Counted from the stretch's first letter, positions 50,565-59,628 are shown. The stretch: 64,000 bases of DNA from Palsa-1033 sp963735455 (GCA_963735455.1 CAVTKZ010000002.1:1240001-1304000); one strand, 5' to 3'. Notes: generated by a model not told the origin, from the sequence alone. Numbers and translations: made by a program.

Positions 50565-50681
50565 GGGTGTCGCCCCCCGATTCAAGAGCAGCCCGGCTGC
50601 GGGGTCGCAGCAGGACGGCTGGGCTAGAGGGTACGCCTGGCTCGCCGGCCCCGCGGCCGACTTGGCTTATCCTGCGCGGCG

Positions 50682-51152
50682 ATGGTCACCCTCGAGCCGC
50701 TCGGCGCTGAGGCCTTTGAAGCCTGGCGACGGACCACGATCCTGGGCTACGCCCGCGACAACGTCCGGATCGGGGCCTGGCCGGCCGACGGGTCCGAGGC
50801 CCGTGCGAGCGTCGATCTCGCCCGGATCCTGCCCGCCGGCCGGGCGACGCCCGGCCATGACTTCCGCTCGATCGTGAACGAGGACCGGCTCGTGGTGGGC
50901 GTCCTGTGGTTCGCCCCGAACGAGGCACCCCACCGCCGGGCAATCTTCATCTGGGACCTCTTCATCTCGGCCGGGTTCCGGGGCCGGGGCTACGGCCGGG
51001 CCGCGTTGGCGGCCCTCGAACTGATTGCCCGGGCGCTCGGCTACGACGAGATCGAGCTCCACGTCTTCGGTGACAACGAGGTCGCGCGGAACCTCTATCG
51101 CTCGGCCGGCTTCGTCGAGACCAACGTGTCGATGGTCAAGCGCCTCGGCTGA
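50682..51152 (+). CDS. GNAT family N-acetyltransferase
   Basis: 156 aa. The acetyl-CoA-binding motif A is IWDLFISAGFRGRGYGRAAL (R/Q-x-x-G-x-G/A) followed by AALELIARALGYDEIELHVF and GDNEVARNLYRSAGFVETNV, the motif B end typical of Rim/YjgM-like GNATs. The acceptor substrate is unknown. Single gene, convergent with the next one (9-nt gap). Confidence 0.9.
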   Translation: MVTLEPLGAEAFEAWRRTTILGYARDNVRIGAWPADGSEARASVDLARILPAGRATPGHDFRSIVNEDRLVVGVLWFAPNEAPHRRAIFIWDLFISAGFRGRGYGRAALAALELIARALGYDEIELHVFGDNEVARNLYRSAGFVETNVSMVKRLG

Positions 51153-51161
51153 GCCGGCTGC

Positions 51162-51602
51162 TCAACCCTCGGCCGTCATCGGCACGGTGAGCCCGGCTCG
51201 CCACCCGGGCGCCTCGAAGGGCTCGGCGAAGTAGGCCGTCCCGTGCAGGATCCGGCCATCGCTCAGGCGCACGATGTGGACGAAGTAGTACAGCGCGCCG
51301 CTGCCGTACGTGTTGGTGCCCTCGATGATCCACACGTCGCCGCTGCCCCGGATCCGCTGGATGGTCATCCCCGGGGTGACGACCCAGTGATCCTCGGCAC
51401 CCTCCACCTGCTGAACGTCGACCCGGGGCATGCCGCCCGGAAAGTCCTCATGGATCGCCCGGTAGACGTCGTGGCTGGGCACCCGCTCGCGGGACTGCGG
51501 CCAGTCCTCGTGCCAGTCCGGGTGGCGCAGGCTGGCGAGCGCCTCGAAGTCGTTGTCGGCCATCGCCCGGGCATAGCGTCGGACCAGTGCCTCGGAGTCC
51601 AT
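51162..51602 (-). CDS. SnoaL/NTF2-like protein
   Basis: 146 aa. VRRYARAMADNDFEALASLR HPDWHEDWP is the N-terminal helix-turn of the cone-shaped NTF2 fold, followed by strands ITIQRIRGSGDVWIIEGTNT-like text (MTIQRIRGSGDVWIIEGTNT), YYFVHIVRLSDGRILHGTAY and FAEPFEAPGWRAG. SnoaL-type proteins include cyclases, isomerases and ligand-binding proteins, so no reaction can be assigned. Its start is about 50 nt from the divergent hydrolase gene. Confidence 0.82.
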   Translation of the reverse strand: MDSEALVRRYARAMADNDFEALASLRHPDWHEDWPQSRERVPSHDVYRAIHEDFPGGMPRVDVQQVEGAEDHWVVTPGMTIQRIRGSGDVWIIEGTNTYGSGALYYFVHIVRLSDGRILHGTAYFAEPFEAPGWRAGLTVPMTAEG

Positions 51603-51652
51603 CAGAGCGTCCCTCCGTCGTGATCTGCCGGCCGGCGGCGCGCGAAATCAGA

Positions 51653-52276
51653 ATGATCGAAATGACACTTCGCTATGTTGCACTGGGCGACTCCTACACG
51701 ATCGGGATTTCCGTCGAGCAGCACGAGGCCTGGCCGAGCCGGCTGGTCGCAACCAGCGGGCCCGGGCCGGATGGCCGCCCGCTGCTGGCCCTGGTGGCCA
51801 ACCTGGCCTCGAACGGGCGGACCTCGGGCGACCTCCGGCGCGACCAGCTGCCGCGCCTGGGGCGCTACGAACCGGGGTTCGCCTCAATCCTGATCGGGGT
51901 GAACGACGTGGTCCAGGGCGTCGCTCCCGACCGCTACGCGGACAACGTGGCGGCCATCCTGGACGAGCTCCTGGCTCGCCTGCCGGCCGGCCGGCTGTTG
52001 GCGGTAACGACCCCGGACTACACCCGGACCCCGGCCGGCGGGCGCTTCGGCGACCCCGTCCTGCGACGGATCGCGATCGTCGAGGTCAACGCGATCATGA
52101 CCGAGCTCGCCGGCGAGCGGGCCATCGCAGTCGTCGACGTCTTCGACCTGTCCGAACGGGTCACGACCGATCCCTCGCTCGTCGCCCGCGATGGATTGCA
52201 CCCATCCGGCCGCCAGTACGATCTGTGGCTCGAACGAATCCGTCCGGTTGTCATCCGGGCGCTCAGCGGAGGTTGA
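51653..52276 (+). CDS. SGNH/GDSL-family hydrolase
   Basis: 207 aa from ATG 51653 (or 51662). Block I YVALGDSYTIGISVEQHEAW has the nucleophilic Ser; block II LVANLASNGRTSGDLRRDQL the Gly; block III SILIGVNDVVQGVAPDRYAD the Asn; block V ARDGLHPSGRQYDLWLERIR the Asp-x-x-His. No signal peptide is seen, so it is likely cytoplasmic. Esterase or lipase activity is expected; the substrate is unknown. The DedA gene begins 2 nt after its stop. Confidence 0.9.
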   Translation: MIEMTLRYVALGDSYTIGISVEQHEAWPSRLVATSGPGPDGRPLLALVANLASNGRTSGDLRRDQLPRLGRYEPGFASILIGVNDVVQGVAPDRYADNVAAILDELLARLPAGRLLAVTTPDYTRTPAGGRFGDPVLRRIAIVEVNAIMTELAGERAIAVVDVFDLSERVTTDPSLVARDGLHPSGRQYDLWLERIRPVVIRALSGG

Positions 52277-52277
52277 G

Positions 52278-52964
52278 GTGGAGCTGACCTCATTGGCCTT
52301 CCTGGCGGCGGTGCTGACCGTCAAGGAAGCCGGCCTGCCGATCCCGATCCCGGGCGACCTGCTGGTGATCGGGGCCGGCGCGGCCGCAGCCCACGGTGGA
52401 TTGCCCTGGCCGTCGATCGTCGCCGTGCTGATCGGCGCGACGGTCCTCGGTGGGGCGATCCAGTTCGCCCTGATCCGGGGACGGGCGCGGACCGCCGTCC
52501 TGCGCCTGCTCGGCCGGGTGGGGCTGCCGGCCGCGACGATCGAACGTGGGGCGGGACGCTTCCGAAGCGGCGGGGCGACCACGGTGGCCGTGGCCCGGAT
52601 GACCCCCGGGGTGCGGATCCTCGCGATCGCCTCAAGCGCGATCGCCGAGGTCAACCTGCGCTCGTTCCTGGTCGGGCTGCTGATCGGCAACGGCGTCTTC
52701 CTGACCGGCCATTTCGTCCTTGGGCTGATCCTCGGCGAGCCGGCCGTCCGCTTCGTCGCCAGCGCGGGGACCGGCCTGATCGTGGCCGGAGTTGCCTTCG
52801 CCTTGATCGGGGCCGCGGGCTGGCTGCTGATCGGCCGCCGGCGGCGCCGGGCGACGGCGGAGGCACGTGACGGGGGTGAGATGGCGCTCGACTGGAGCGA
52901 TGCCTGCTGCCCGGCCTGCCTTGTCCTGGCCGTCATCGCTGCGAGGGCCGCCGACGCCGGCTAG
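52278..52964 (+). CDS. DedA family membrane protein
   Basis: 228 aa from GTG 52278, preceded by GGAGG at about 52268-52272. DedA/VTT pattern: LTVKEAGLPIPIPGDLLVIG, ATVLGGAIQFALIRGRARTA, GRFRSGGATTVAVARMTPGV RILAIASSAIAEVNLRSFLV, then two more helices. DedA proteins are phospholipid flippases or scramblases for lipid recycling. After a basic stretch (GRRRRRATAEARDG) it has an unusual tail, WSDACCPACLVLAVIAARAA, containing a CCPAC motif. The gene is probably translated together with the SGNH hydrolase. Confidence 0.87.
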   Translation: MELTSLAFLAAVLTVKEAGLPIPIPGDLLVIGAGAAAAHGGLPWPSIVAVLIGATVLGGAIQFALIRGRARTAVLRLLGRVGLPAATIERGAGRFRSGGATTVAVARMTPGVRILAIASSAIAEVNLRSFLVGLLIGNGVFLTGHFVLGLILGEPAVRFVASAGTGLIVAGVAFALIGAAGWLLIGRRRRRATAEARDGGEMALDWSDACCPACLVLAVIAARAADAG

Positions 52965-53067
52965 GCGCCGATGACCGGTTCAGGACCACGTCAGCGGCGG
53001 CTGGCAGGATCGAAGGCGTTAGTTCGACGGCCAAACGCAACGGGCCGTCCCAGCCTGGAGGATCCAG

Positions 53068-53313
53068 ATGAAGCGAGCAATCGCCACCGTCACCCTGTCG
53101 CTCTCGATGTTGACCGCCTTCGCCGCCTGCACCTCGTCGCCGACTCCGGCACCGTCGATCGCCCCATCGGTCGCGCCGTCCGTCGCGCCGTCCGTGGCGC
53201 CCAGCGCGCCGGCATCGTCGGCGGAGCCGAGCTCGGCCCCGACGGCTGCGCCATCCGGAGCACCGTCGGCGGCCCCGTCCGCCGCGCCATCGGTCGCACC
53301 GTCGGCTTCGTAG
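53068..53313 (+). CDS. small Ser/Pro/Ala-repeat lipoprotein
   Basis: 81 aa. The signal peptide ISTVTLSLSMLTAFAACTSS-type leader (AIATVTLSLSMLTAFAACTS) ends in a probable lipobox Cys. The rest is only a low-complexity chain of PSVAPSVAPS-type triplets with Ala, Ser and Pro, without a folded domain. It could be a surface spacer or a truncated lipoprotein. GGAGG about 10 nt upstream of the ATG supports translation. Confidence 0.58.
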   Translation: MKRAIATVTLSLSMLTAFAACTSSPTPAPSIAPSVAPSVAPSVAPSAPASSAEPSSAPTAAPSGAPSAAPSAAPSVAPSAS

Positions 53314-53428
53314 CCGGTCCGGTCGCCGGCCCGGTCGAGCGGATTCGACCGGGCCGGCGCATCTCCGGCTAGACTCGGGCCCACTGCCAACGCGACCCGT
53401 GGGCCCGAGCCGTTCGACCGGAGGACCG

Positions 53429-53989
53429 ATGAGCTTCCTGCGCCGCTTCTTCCCCAGCGCGGGCACGCCAGCGCCGTTCCAGTTCCAGTCCGGTGCCGGC
53501 TCGGTCGCCGAGGTCGAGATGGTCCGCGGGATCATCGCCCGGATCGACAACCTGCCACCGGAGCGCGCCCGGTTCATCGCCTGCGCGGCGTACGTGATCG
53601 CGCGTGCGGCGAGTGCCGATGCCCAGGTCAGCGACGACGCGTCGAAGTACATGGAGCAGGTCCTCGTCGACCAGACCGGCCTCGACGCCGCCGAGGCGGC
53701 CCTGGTCGTCGAGACGGCCAAGCTCCAGGCGCTGTCGACCGGCGGCACCGATGACTACCTCGTGACCCGCGAGTTCCGCGACGTGTCGACCACCGAGCAG
53801 CGCCTCGACATCCTGCGGGCCTGTTTCGCGGTGGCGGCGATCGACGGCACGATTGACGCCGCCGAAAGCTTCACGATCGACGAGATCGCCCTCGAGCTCG
53901 ACCTCGAGCCGCCGGCCCTGGCCAAGCTGCGGGGCGAGTTCGCCGACCGCTTCTCGGCCGTCCAGGCGCTGAAGGCTCAGCCCAGCTGA
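53429..53989 (+). CDS. TerB-like protein
   Basis: 186 aa from ATG 53429 (MSFLRRFFPSAG), with GGAGGA just upstream. All-helical, soluble: ARFIACAAYVIARAASADAQ VSDDASKYMEQVLVDQ and RACFAVAAIDGTIDAAESFT IDEIALELDLEP match the TerB/DjlA N-terminal fold, with two acidic metal-binding loops (ASADAQVSDD and AIDGTIDAAE). TerB proteins are linked to tellurite and membrane stress; no other ter genes are near. Its 3' end overlaps the convergent dnaE 3' end by 13 nt. Confidence 0.8.
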   Translation: MSFLRRFFPSAGTPAPFQFQSGAGSVAEVEMVRGIIARIDNLPPERARFIACAAYVIARAASADAQVSDDASKYMEQVLVDQTGLDAAEAALVVETAKLQALSTGGTDDYLVTREFRDVSTTEQRLDILRACFAVAAIDGTIDAAESFTIDEIALELDLEPPALAKLRGEFADRFSAVQALKAQPS

Positions 53990-56900
53990 AGCTCGACCCC
54001 TGATCCCAACCGCCGGCTGACCTCGGCCAGCAGCTCGGCGTCGTAGGCAACCCCGCTCCTGAGCTCCATCGGCAGCTCACCACCCCGGCCGCCCGGGACG
54101 TGCAGGACGACCCTGGTTCCGCCCGGCCGGGAGCGGATCAGTCCGCGCAGCTCCTCCATCGTCCGCTCGGCCGCTGCCCCACCGGAGAACCGGACGTGGA
54201 GGACCTGGCTGGGATTCGCCTCGGTCGGCGCGGTCGGCGCGTTGGCCGCCGCCTGCGCCCGGTTGCGGGCCTCGTCGGGCAGCGCCGGCTCGTCGATCTC
54301 CGGCCCGATCGACTCGAGCTCGACGAATTCACCCGACAACGGCTCGCCCGGCTCGATCGGCGGCAGGGCGACCGGGCGGCTCCCGCCACGCAGCGGGCTG
54401 ACCCGGACCGGGTCGCCGACCCGGACCGGCTGGCCCGGGCCGACCGCGATCGGCTGGCCGACCACAGGGGTGGCCATCGGCGGCCGATCGGCAGCTCCCG
54501 GCGGGTCTCGGCGCCAGCCGCTCCGGTCGCCGTTCGGGCCGCGCTCGGCATTCGAGCTCCGGCCCCGCCCCCGGTCGACGGTCGCCACGTTCGCGGCGAA
54601 AGCCGCCGGCCCGTGGGTCGTCGCCTCGTCCCAGTCCATGGCCAGGTCGGCCAGCAGGGAGACCTCTTCGGCCTTGTGGTCCACCCGGCCCGAGACGAGG
54701 AGAATCCGGCCTTCGATCCAGGTCGCCCGGGTCGTCTCGTAGAGGCGCGGGAAGACGACCACCTCGATCGAGCCCTGGAGGTCCTCGACGGTGGCGATCG
54801 CCATCGTCGCCCGGGCCTTGGTGATCACCGTCCGGACGCCGGTCACGATCCCGCCCACGACCACCCGCTGCTGGTCGAGCGACTCGTCGCGCAGGTCGCC
54901 CGAGTAGGCGGTCACGTACGGCCCGATCGCCTCGGCGATCTCTTTGAGCGGGTGATCGGACAGGTACAGCCCGAGCAGCTCCTTCTCCCAGCGCAGTCGC
55001 TCGCGGGTCGGCGCCTCGGTCACCTGGGGCAGCGGCGCATCGAGCAGGGTCGGGTCGCCGGCGGCCAGCTCGAACAGCGAGACCTGGCCGCTGATCCGGT
55101 CACGCTGGGTGGCGCTCGCGGCGTTCACCGCGTCGTCGAGCCCGGCCAGGATCTGGGCCGGGTGGCCGAAGGCCGCCAGGGCGCCGACCCGGGCCAGCGA
55201 CTCGAGGACCCGCTTGTTGGCCAGGCGCAGGTCGATCCGCTCGCAGAAATCGACGAGCGAGCGGAACTCGCCATCGGCCCGTGCCGCGATGATCGACTCG
55301 ATCGCGCCCTGGCCGACGTTTCGGACGGCGATCAGGCCGAAGCGGATCGACCCTCCCTCGACCGAGAACTCGACGCTCGAGCTGGCGATGTCGGGCGGCA
55401 GGACCTCGATCCCCATGCGCCGGCATTCGGCGATCGCTGCGGCAATCTTCTCGGCACTGTCGCGCGAGGCGGTCAGGACGCTGGTCATGTACTCGACGGT
55501 GTAGTTGGCCTTGAGGTAGGCCGTCTGGTAGGCCACCAGGCCGTAGCAGGTCGCGTGGGCCTTGTTGAAGCCGTAGCGCTCGAACGGCTGGAAGGCCGTG
55601 AACACGGCGTCGATCGTCGCGGCGGGCACGCCCCGCTCGGCGGCCTGGCTGACGAACTGGTCCTTCATCGAGCGCAGGACGCTCGACTTCTTCTTGCGGA
55701 TCGCGTAGCCGAGCGTGTCGGCCTCGGGGCCGGTGAAGCCACCCAGGGCGATCGCCGAGGCCATGATGTCTTCCTGGTAGACGAAGATCCCGTAGGTCTT
55801 GTTGAGATAGGGCTCGAGCAGCGGGTGGAGGTAGGTCACCGGTTCCTGGCCGTGCTTGCGCCGGATATAGGCGGGAATGTTGTCCATCGGGCCGGGCCGG
55901 TACAGGGCGACCATCGCAGCCAGGTCGTAGACCGAGGTCGGGCGCAGCTCCCGGACGTACCTACGCATGCCCGCCGACTCGAGCTGGAAGATGCCCGTCG
56001 TCTCGCCCGACGCCAGCAGCTCGAAGGTCGTGGCGTCGTCGAGCGGGATCTGGTCGAGGTCGATCGAGATGCCCCGGTTGGCCTGGATCAGCTCGACCGC
56101 CTGGCGCAAGATCGTCAGGTTGGACAGGCCCAGGAAGTCGAACTTGAGGAGGCCCAGGGCCTCCACGGCATGCATCTCGAACTGGGTCATCAGGCCGTCC
56201 GAGTTGGTCGCCTTCTGGAGGGGCATCAGCTCGGTCAGCGGCTCCCGGCTGATCACCACCCCGGCGGCGTGGGTCGAGGCATTGCGGGCCACGCCCTCGA
56301 GGTGCTCGGCCAGGTCGAGCAGCCGGCCGACCTGCGGATCGACGGCCATCTCACGCAGGGCCGGCGTCGACTGGAGCGCCTCGTCGAGGCGGATCCCGAG
56401 CTGGTTGGGGATCGCCTTGGCAATCCGGTCGACCTCGCCGTAGCTCATCCCCAGGACCCGGCCCACGTCGCGCACGGCGGCCCGGGCGAGCATCGTCCCG
56501 AAGGTGATGATCTGGGCGACGTGGTCCTGGCCGTATTTCCGCCCGACATAGGCGATCACTTCCTCGCGTCGGCCATCCTCGAAGTCGACGTCGATATCGG
56601 GCATCGTCACCCGGTCGGGGTTGAGGAAACGCTCGAAGGGCAGCTCGTAGAGGATCGGGTCGACCGGCGTGATGCCCAGGGTGTAGGTCACGATCGAGCC
56701 CGGGGCGCTGCCCCGGCAGGTGGTCTGGATGCCCTGCTCGCGGGCAAAGCGGACGAAGTCGGCCACGATCAGGAAGTAGCCGGCATAGCCCATCGAGGTG
56801 ATCACGCCCAGCTCGTAGTCGAGGCGGGCCTGGAGGGCCGGGGTCGCGCCGCCGTAGCGCCGGGCGAGGCCCAGCTCGCACTCGCGCCGGAGCCAGCTCT

Positions 56901-57801
56901 CGACGGTCTCGCCGTCGGGCACCGGGAAATGCGGGATCCGGGTCTGGCCCAGGGGCAGCTCGATCCCGCCGGCCATCTCGGCGATCCGCCGGGTGTTCAG
57001 GATGGCCCCCTGCTGGTCCGGGAAGAGGGCCGCCATCTGGGCGGCCGACTTGAGCCAGAAGTCGTTCGTGTCGAACTTCATCCGGCCGGGCGTGTCGAGG
57101 TTGTTGCCGGTGCCCACGCACAGCAGCACGTCGTGCGCCTCGGACTGGTCCTGGCGGACGTAGTGGAGGTCGTTGGTCACGACGAGCGGCAGGCCGGCTT
57201 CCGGAGCGAGGCGCAGGAGCTGCTCATTGAGCCGGCGCTGGTCGGGCAGGCCATGGTCCTGGAGCTCGAGGTAGAACCGTTCCGGCCCGAAGATGTCGCC
57301 GTACTCGCCGGCCAGGGTCCGGGCAAGCTCCCAATCGCCCGTCTCGAGGGCGCGCGGGATCTCACCGCTCAGGCACGACGACAGGCCGATCAGGCCTTCG
57401 CTGTGGCGGGCCAGGTGCTCGCGGTCGATCCGGGGCTTGTAGTAGTAGCCGTCGATGTGGGCATCGGTGATCAGCCGGCACAGGTTGCGATAGCCGACCA
57501 GGTTCTCGGCCAGCAGGATCAGGTGGTAGGGCTGGGCATCGGCTTTGCCCTCCTTGTCGGCCATCGACCGCCGGGCGACGTAGGTCTCGACGCCGATGAT
57601 CGGCCGGATCCCCTTGGCCGTGGCCGCCTGGTAGAAGGCGACGGCGCCGTACAGCGCCCCGTGGTCGGTCAGCGCGAGCGAGTCGAAGCCAAGCTGGGCG
57701 GCGCCGTCGACGAGCTCGTTGATCCGGCCCAGGCCGTCGAGCAGGCTGAACTCGCTGTGGACATGGAGGTGGGTGAAATCGTTCGGAGCGAGGGTCGTCA
57801 C
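53977..57801 (-). CDS. dnaE: DNA polymerase III alpha subunit
   Basis: 1274 aa. PHP domain: FTHLHVHSEFSLLDGLGRIN and DSLALTDHGALYGAVAFYQA. Polymerase core: TCRGSAPGSIVTYTLGITPV, NPDRVTMPDIDVDFEDGRRE with the catalytic Asp pair, YGQDHVAQIITFGTMLARAA and RYGFNKAHATCYGLVAYQTA. HhH region LRLANKRVLESLARVGALAA; OB fold VVVGGIVTGVRTVITKARAT MAIATVEDLQGSIEVVVFPR. Residues about 1085-1200 form a Pro/Gly/Arg linker before the final domain (LHVRFSGGAAAERTMEELRG). Replicative polymerase; the DnaE1 type. Single gene, divergent from the sigma gene at 57921. Confidence 0.98.
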   Translation of the reverse strand: MTTLAPNDFTHLHVHSEFSLLDGLGRINELVDGAAQLGFDSLALTDHGALYGAVAFYQAATAKGIRPIIGVETYVARRSMADKEGKADAQPYHLILLAENLVGYRNLCRLITDAHIDGYYYKPRIDREHLARHSEGLIGLSSCLSGEIPRALETGDWELARTLAGEYGDIFGPERFYLELQDHGLPDQRRLNEQLLRLAPEAGLPLVVTNDLHYVRQDQSEAHDVLLCVGTGNNLDTPGRMKFDTNDFWLKSAAQMAALFPDQQGAILNTRRIAEMAGGIELPLGQTRIPHFPVPDGETVESWLRRECELGLARRYGGATPALQARLDYELGVITSMGYAGYFLIVADFVRFAREQGIQTTCRGSAPGSIVTYTLGITPVDPILYELPFERFLNPDRVTMPDIDVDFEDGRREEVIAYVGRKYGQDHVAQIITFGTMLARAAVRDVGRVLGMSYGEVDRIAKAIPNQLGIRLDEALQSTPALREMAVDPQVGRLLDLAEHLEGVARNASTHAAGVVISREPLTELMPLQKATNSDGLMTQFEMHAVEALGLLKFDFLGLSNLTILRQAVELIQANRGISIDLDQIPLDDATTFELLASGETTGIFQLESAGMRRYVRELRPTSVYDLAAMVALYRPGPMDNIPAYIRRKHGQEPVTYLHPLLEPYLNKTYGIFVYQEDIMASAIALGGFTGPEADTLGYAIRKKKSSVLRSMKDQFVSQAAERGVPAATIDAVFTAFQPFERYGFNKAHATCYGLVAYQTAYLKANYTVEYMTSVLTASRDSAEKIAAAIAECRRMGIEVLPPDIASSSVEFSVEGGSIRFGLIAVRNVGQGAIESIIAARADGEFRSLVDFCERIDLRLANKRVLESLARVGALAAFGHPAQILAGLDDAVNAASATQRDRISGQVSLFELAAGDPTLLDAPLPQVTEAPTRERLRWEKELLGLYLSDHPLKEIAEAIGPYVTAYSGDLRDESLDQQRVVVGGIVTGVRTVITKARATMAIATVEDLQGSIEVVVFPRLYETTRATWIEGRILLVSGRVDHKAEEVSLLADLAMDWDEATTHGPAAFAANVATVDRGRGRSSNAERGPNGDRSGWRRDPPGAADRPPMATPVVGQPIAVGPGQPVRVGDPVRVSPLRGGSRPVALPPIEPGEPLSGEFVELESIGPEIDEPALPDEARNRAQAAANAPTAPTEANPSQVLHVRFSGGAAAERTMEELRGLIRSRPGGTRVVLHVPGGRGGELPMELRSGVAYDAELLAEVSRRLGSGVELQLG

Positions 57802-57920
57802 GGAGCGTCAATGGTAACGGCGCGGGCGGCGGATCTTCCCGGCTGAACGTTTCGGGCGCGGCCTACCCTCATCCTCGATAGACCGCGGTCACCTTGACCT
57901 CGGCCAATCGTCGGAGACCC

Positions 57921-58475
57921 ATGGACCGAGACCTCGTCGAGCGGGCACGCTCGGGGGACCAGGCGGCATTCGCGGATCTGGTGCACCAGGTCAGCGACAC
58001 GCTGTTCGGGATCGCCCGGCGCATCCTGCGCGATCCGGGGCTCGCCGAGGACGTTCTGCAGGATGCCCTCGTGACCATCTGGCGGAAGCTGCCCCACCTT
58101 CGGGAAGCGGAACGCTTCGACGCATGGGCCTACCGGATCCTGGTCAACGCCTGCTATGCAGCCGCGCCGCAGAACCGGCGCTGGGCCTCGACCGTGCGCA
58201 TCCTCCCGATCGATCGGGCGGACGCCACGGACGACTACCAATCGATCTCCGACCGCGACGAGCTGGAGCAGGCGTTCCGCCGGCTGCCGCTCGATCAGCG
58301 TGCTGTCTTCGTGCTCCATCACCACGCGGGCCTGCCCCTCGTGGCCGTCGCCGAGGCGCTCGGGATTCCACAAGGCACCGCGCGCTCTCGGCTCCACTAC
58401 GCAACGCGCGCGCTGCGGGCCGCCTTCGTGGCGGGCCGGGCGCGAGACGATCTCCGCGAGGGACGGCCGGCATGA
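57921..58475 (+). CDS. ECF RNA polymerase sigma factor
   Basis: 184 aa from ATG 57921 (MDRDLVERARSGDQAAFADL). Region 2: VSDTLFGIARRILRDPGLAE DVLQDALVTIWRKLPHL and RFDAWAYRILVNACYA. Region 4: LPLDQRAVFVLHHHAGLPLV AVAEALGIPQGTARSRLHYA. Its TGA overlaps the ATG of the next gene (ATGA), so it is coupled to a membrane protein that probably regulates it. It is the third ECF gene of the window. Confidence 0.93.
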   Translation: MDRDLVERARSGDQAAFADLVHQVSDTLFGIARRILRDPGLAEDVLQDALVTIWRKLPHLREAERFDAWAYRILVNACYAAAPQNRRWASTVRILPIDRADATDDYQSISDRDELEQAFRRLPLDQRAVFVLHHHAGLPLVAVAEALGIPQGTARSRLHYATRALRAAFVAGRARDDLREGRPA

Positions 58476-59347
58476 ACGACGATCAAGCCTTCGAACGCGC
58501 CACCCGTGAATTCATGGAGGCGGGGTCCGACAGGACCTCGGCCGCCACGATCGATGCCGTCCTCCTCGCGGTCCGAACCACGCCACAAGAGCGGGATCTT
58601 CGGATCCCGTGGAGGACCGCCCACATGTCCACTCCCATGCGCTTTGTCGTAGCGACCGCAGTGGTCGTCATCGTCGGCGCCGCCTTGCTCATCGGGCTCA
58701 ACCTCGGAACTGGGTCGTCCAGTGTCGGCGGGCCAGGCGGCTCGAGCCCGACACCCACGCCGACGCCGTCCGTTCCGCCGCCCAGTCCGAGCCCCCAGCC
58801 ATCCGTCGCCACGGGTACCGCAAGCTGGACGACCTACACCTCGAATCGCTATGGCTTCAGCATTGGCCACCCAGCCGATTGGACGGAGCGCCCAGCCGTC
58901 AGCACATGGGTTCTTCCAGCCGGGACTGGTTCGGCCGGGGCGGGTGGACCTGACGACCCGATGGGCACGTCAACCGAGGGCTTCATCGCGCCTGGACAGG
59001 CAATCCTCGCGTCGGCCTGGTCCGTCGCCGTCGCTCCGGGCACCTCGGCCGCGGCCTGGATCCAGACATACTGCCCGAAGGCCACGTCGCCGTGCACGGG
59101 GATCCCGGCCCGAACGGTCGCGGTGACGATGGATGGCCACGCTGGTTCGCTCGTGACCTTTACCGACGACGTCGAGGCCTTCTTCCTGGTCAACAACCGG
59201 ATGTACATCGTCGCCGAATGGCTGACCCCCACCGATCCGGCCGTCTTGTCGTACGGAGGCGGCACCAAGCTCGTCGACGACTACGTCTCAACGATGCATC
59301 TCCTGCCCGGCGGGCCGGCACCGTCCATCTCCCCTCGACCGTCCTGA
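58472..59347 (+). CDS. single-pass membrane protein, probable sigma-factor partner
   Basis: 291 aa. Short cytoplasmic part (MNDDQAFERATREFMEAGSD), a membrane helix (MRFVVATAVVVIVGAALLIG), a Ser/Pro/Thr linker, then an outside domain starting TYTSNRYGFSIGHPADWTER. This YGFSxxxPxxW opening is common in secreted PsbP/LpqN-like domains. The layout copies the sigma/membrane pair at 12.6 kb, though the outside domain differs. An anti-sigma role is inferred from the 4-nt overlap with the sigma gene. No zinc site is present. Confidence 0.75.
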   Translation: MNDDQAFERATREFMEAGSDRTSAATIDAVLLAVRTTPQERDLRIPWRTAHMSTPMRFVVATAVVVIVGAALLIGLNLGTGSSSVGGPGGSSPTPTPTPSVPPPSPSPQPSVATGTASWTTYTSNRYGFSIGHPADWTERPAVSTWVLPAGTGSAGAGGPDDPMGTSTEGFIAPGQAILASAWSVAVAPGTSAAAWIQTYCPKATSPCTGIPARTVAVTMDGHAGSLVTFTDDVEAFFLVNNRMYIVAEWLTPTDPAVLSYGGGTKLVDDYVSTMHLLPGGPAPSISPRPS

Positions 59348-59401
59348 CCGCCCTCGACCCACCGTCAGGACCGGAATCCAGGATTGACCACCACGCCCGA
59401 A

Positions 59402-59447
59402 CGCCTCCGGCTCCCCGCGAGCCGGGAGGCGCTCCGGCGCCGGCTGG
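59402..59447 (+). terminator. hairpin with downstream T-run, possible terminator
   Basis: An 11-bp stem with one bulge (59402-59412 with 59420-59431) lies 55 nt after the membrane-protein stop. A T-run (CCTTTTCC) comes about 20 nt later, so this is a weak terminator candidate for the sigma operon. Confidence 0.33.
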
Positions 59448-59531
59448 CCTTTTCCGGGGCCTGCGGACGGTCCTAGTACGAGACAGTGCAATTTCCCCGA
59501 ATCGGGTTGAAGGCCCGCTGACCGTGGGACC

Positions 59532-59560
59532 TCCCCTGACCTTCGGGTGGGGACGTTTCT
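59532..59560 (+). promoter_or_regulatory. UUCG-tetraloop hairpin in the leader of the GGDEF-EAL gene
   Basis: TCCCC (59532-59536) pairs with GGGGA (59549-59553); inside, ACC-TTCG-GGT forms a UUCG tetraloop, and CGTTTCT follows. The 280-nt leader holds other small hairpins, but I cannot match it to a cyclic-di-GMP riboswitch. A leader attenuator is possible. Confidence 0.3.
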
Positions 59561-59628
59561 GAGCGTGGAGTGGGATAACAAACCCCAACCATTCCGCTGC
59601 GTGGGAGTCCACGATCCAAGCGTCGTCG

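Noticed and set aside
59460..59628. Cyclic-di-GMP riboswitch before the GGDEF-EAL gene
   Set aside because: Hairpins are present, but the conserved core segments of the known class I aptamer were not found by eye. Kept only as a low-confidence leader structure.
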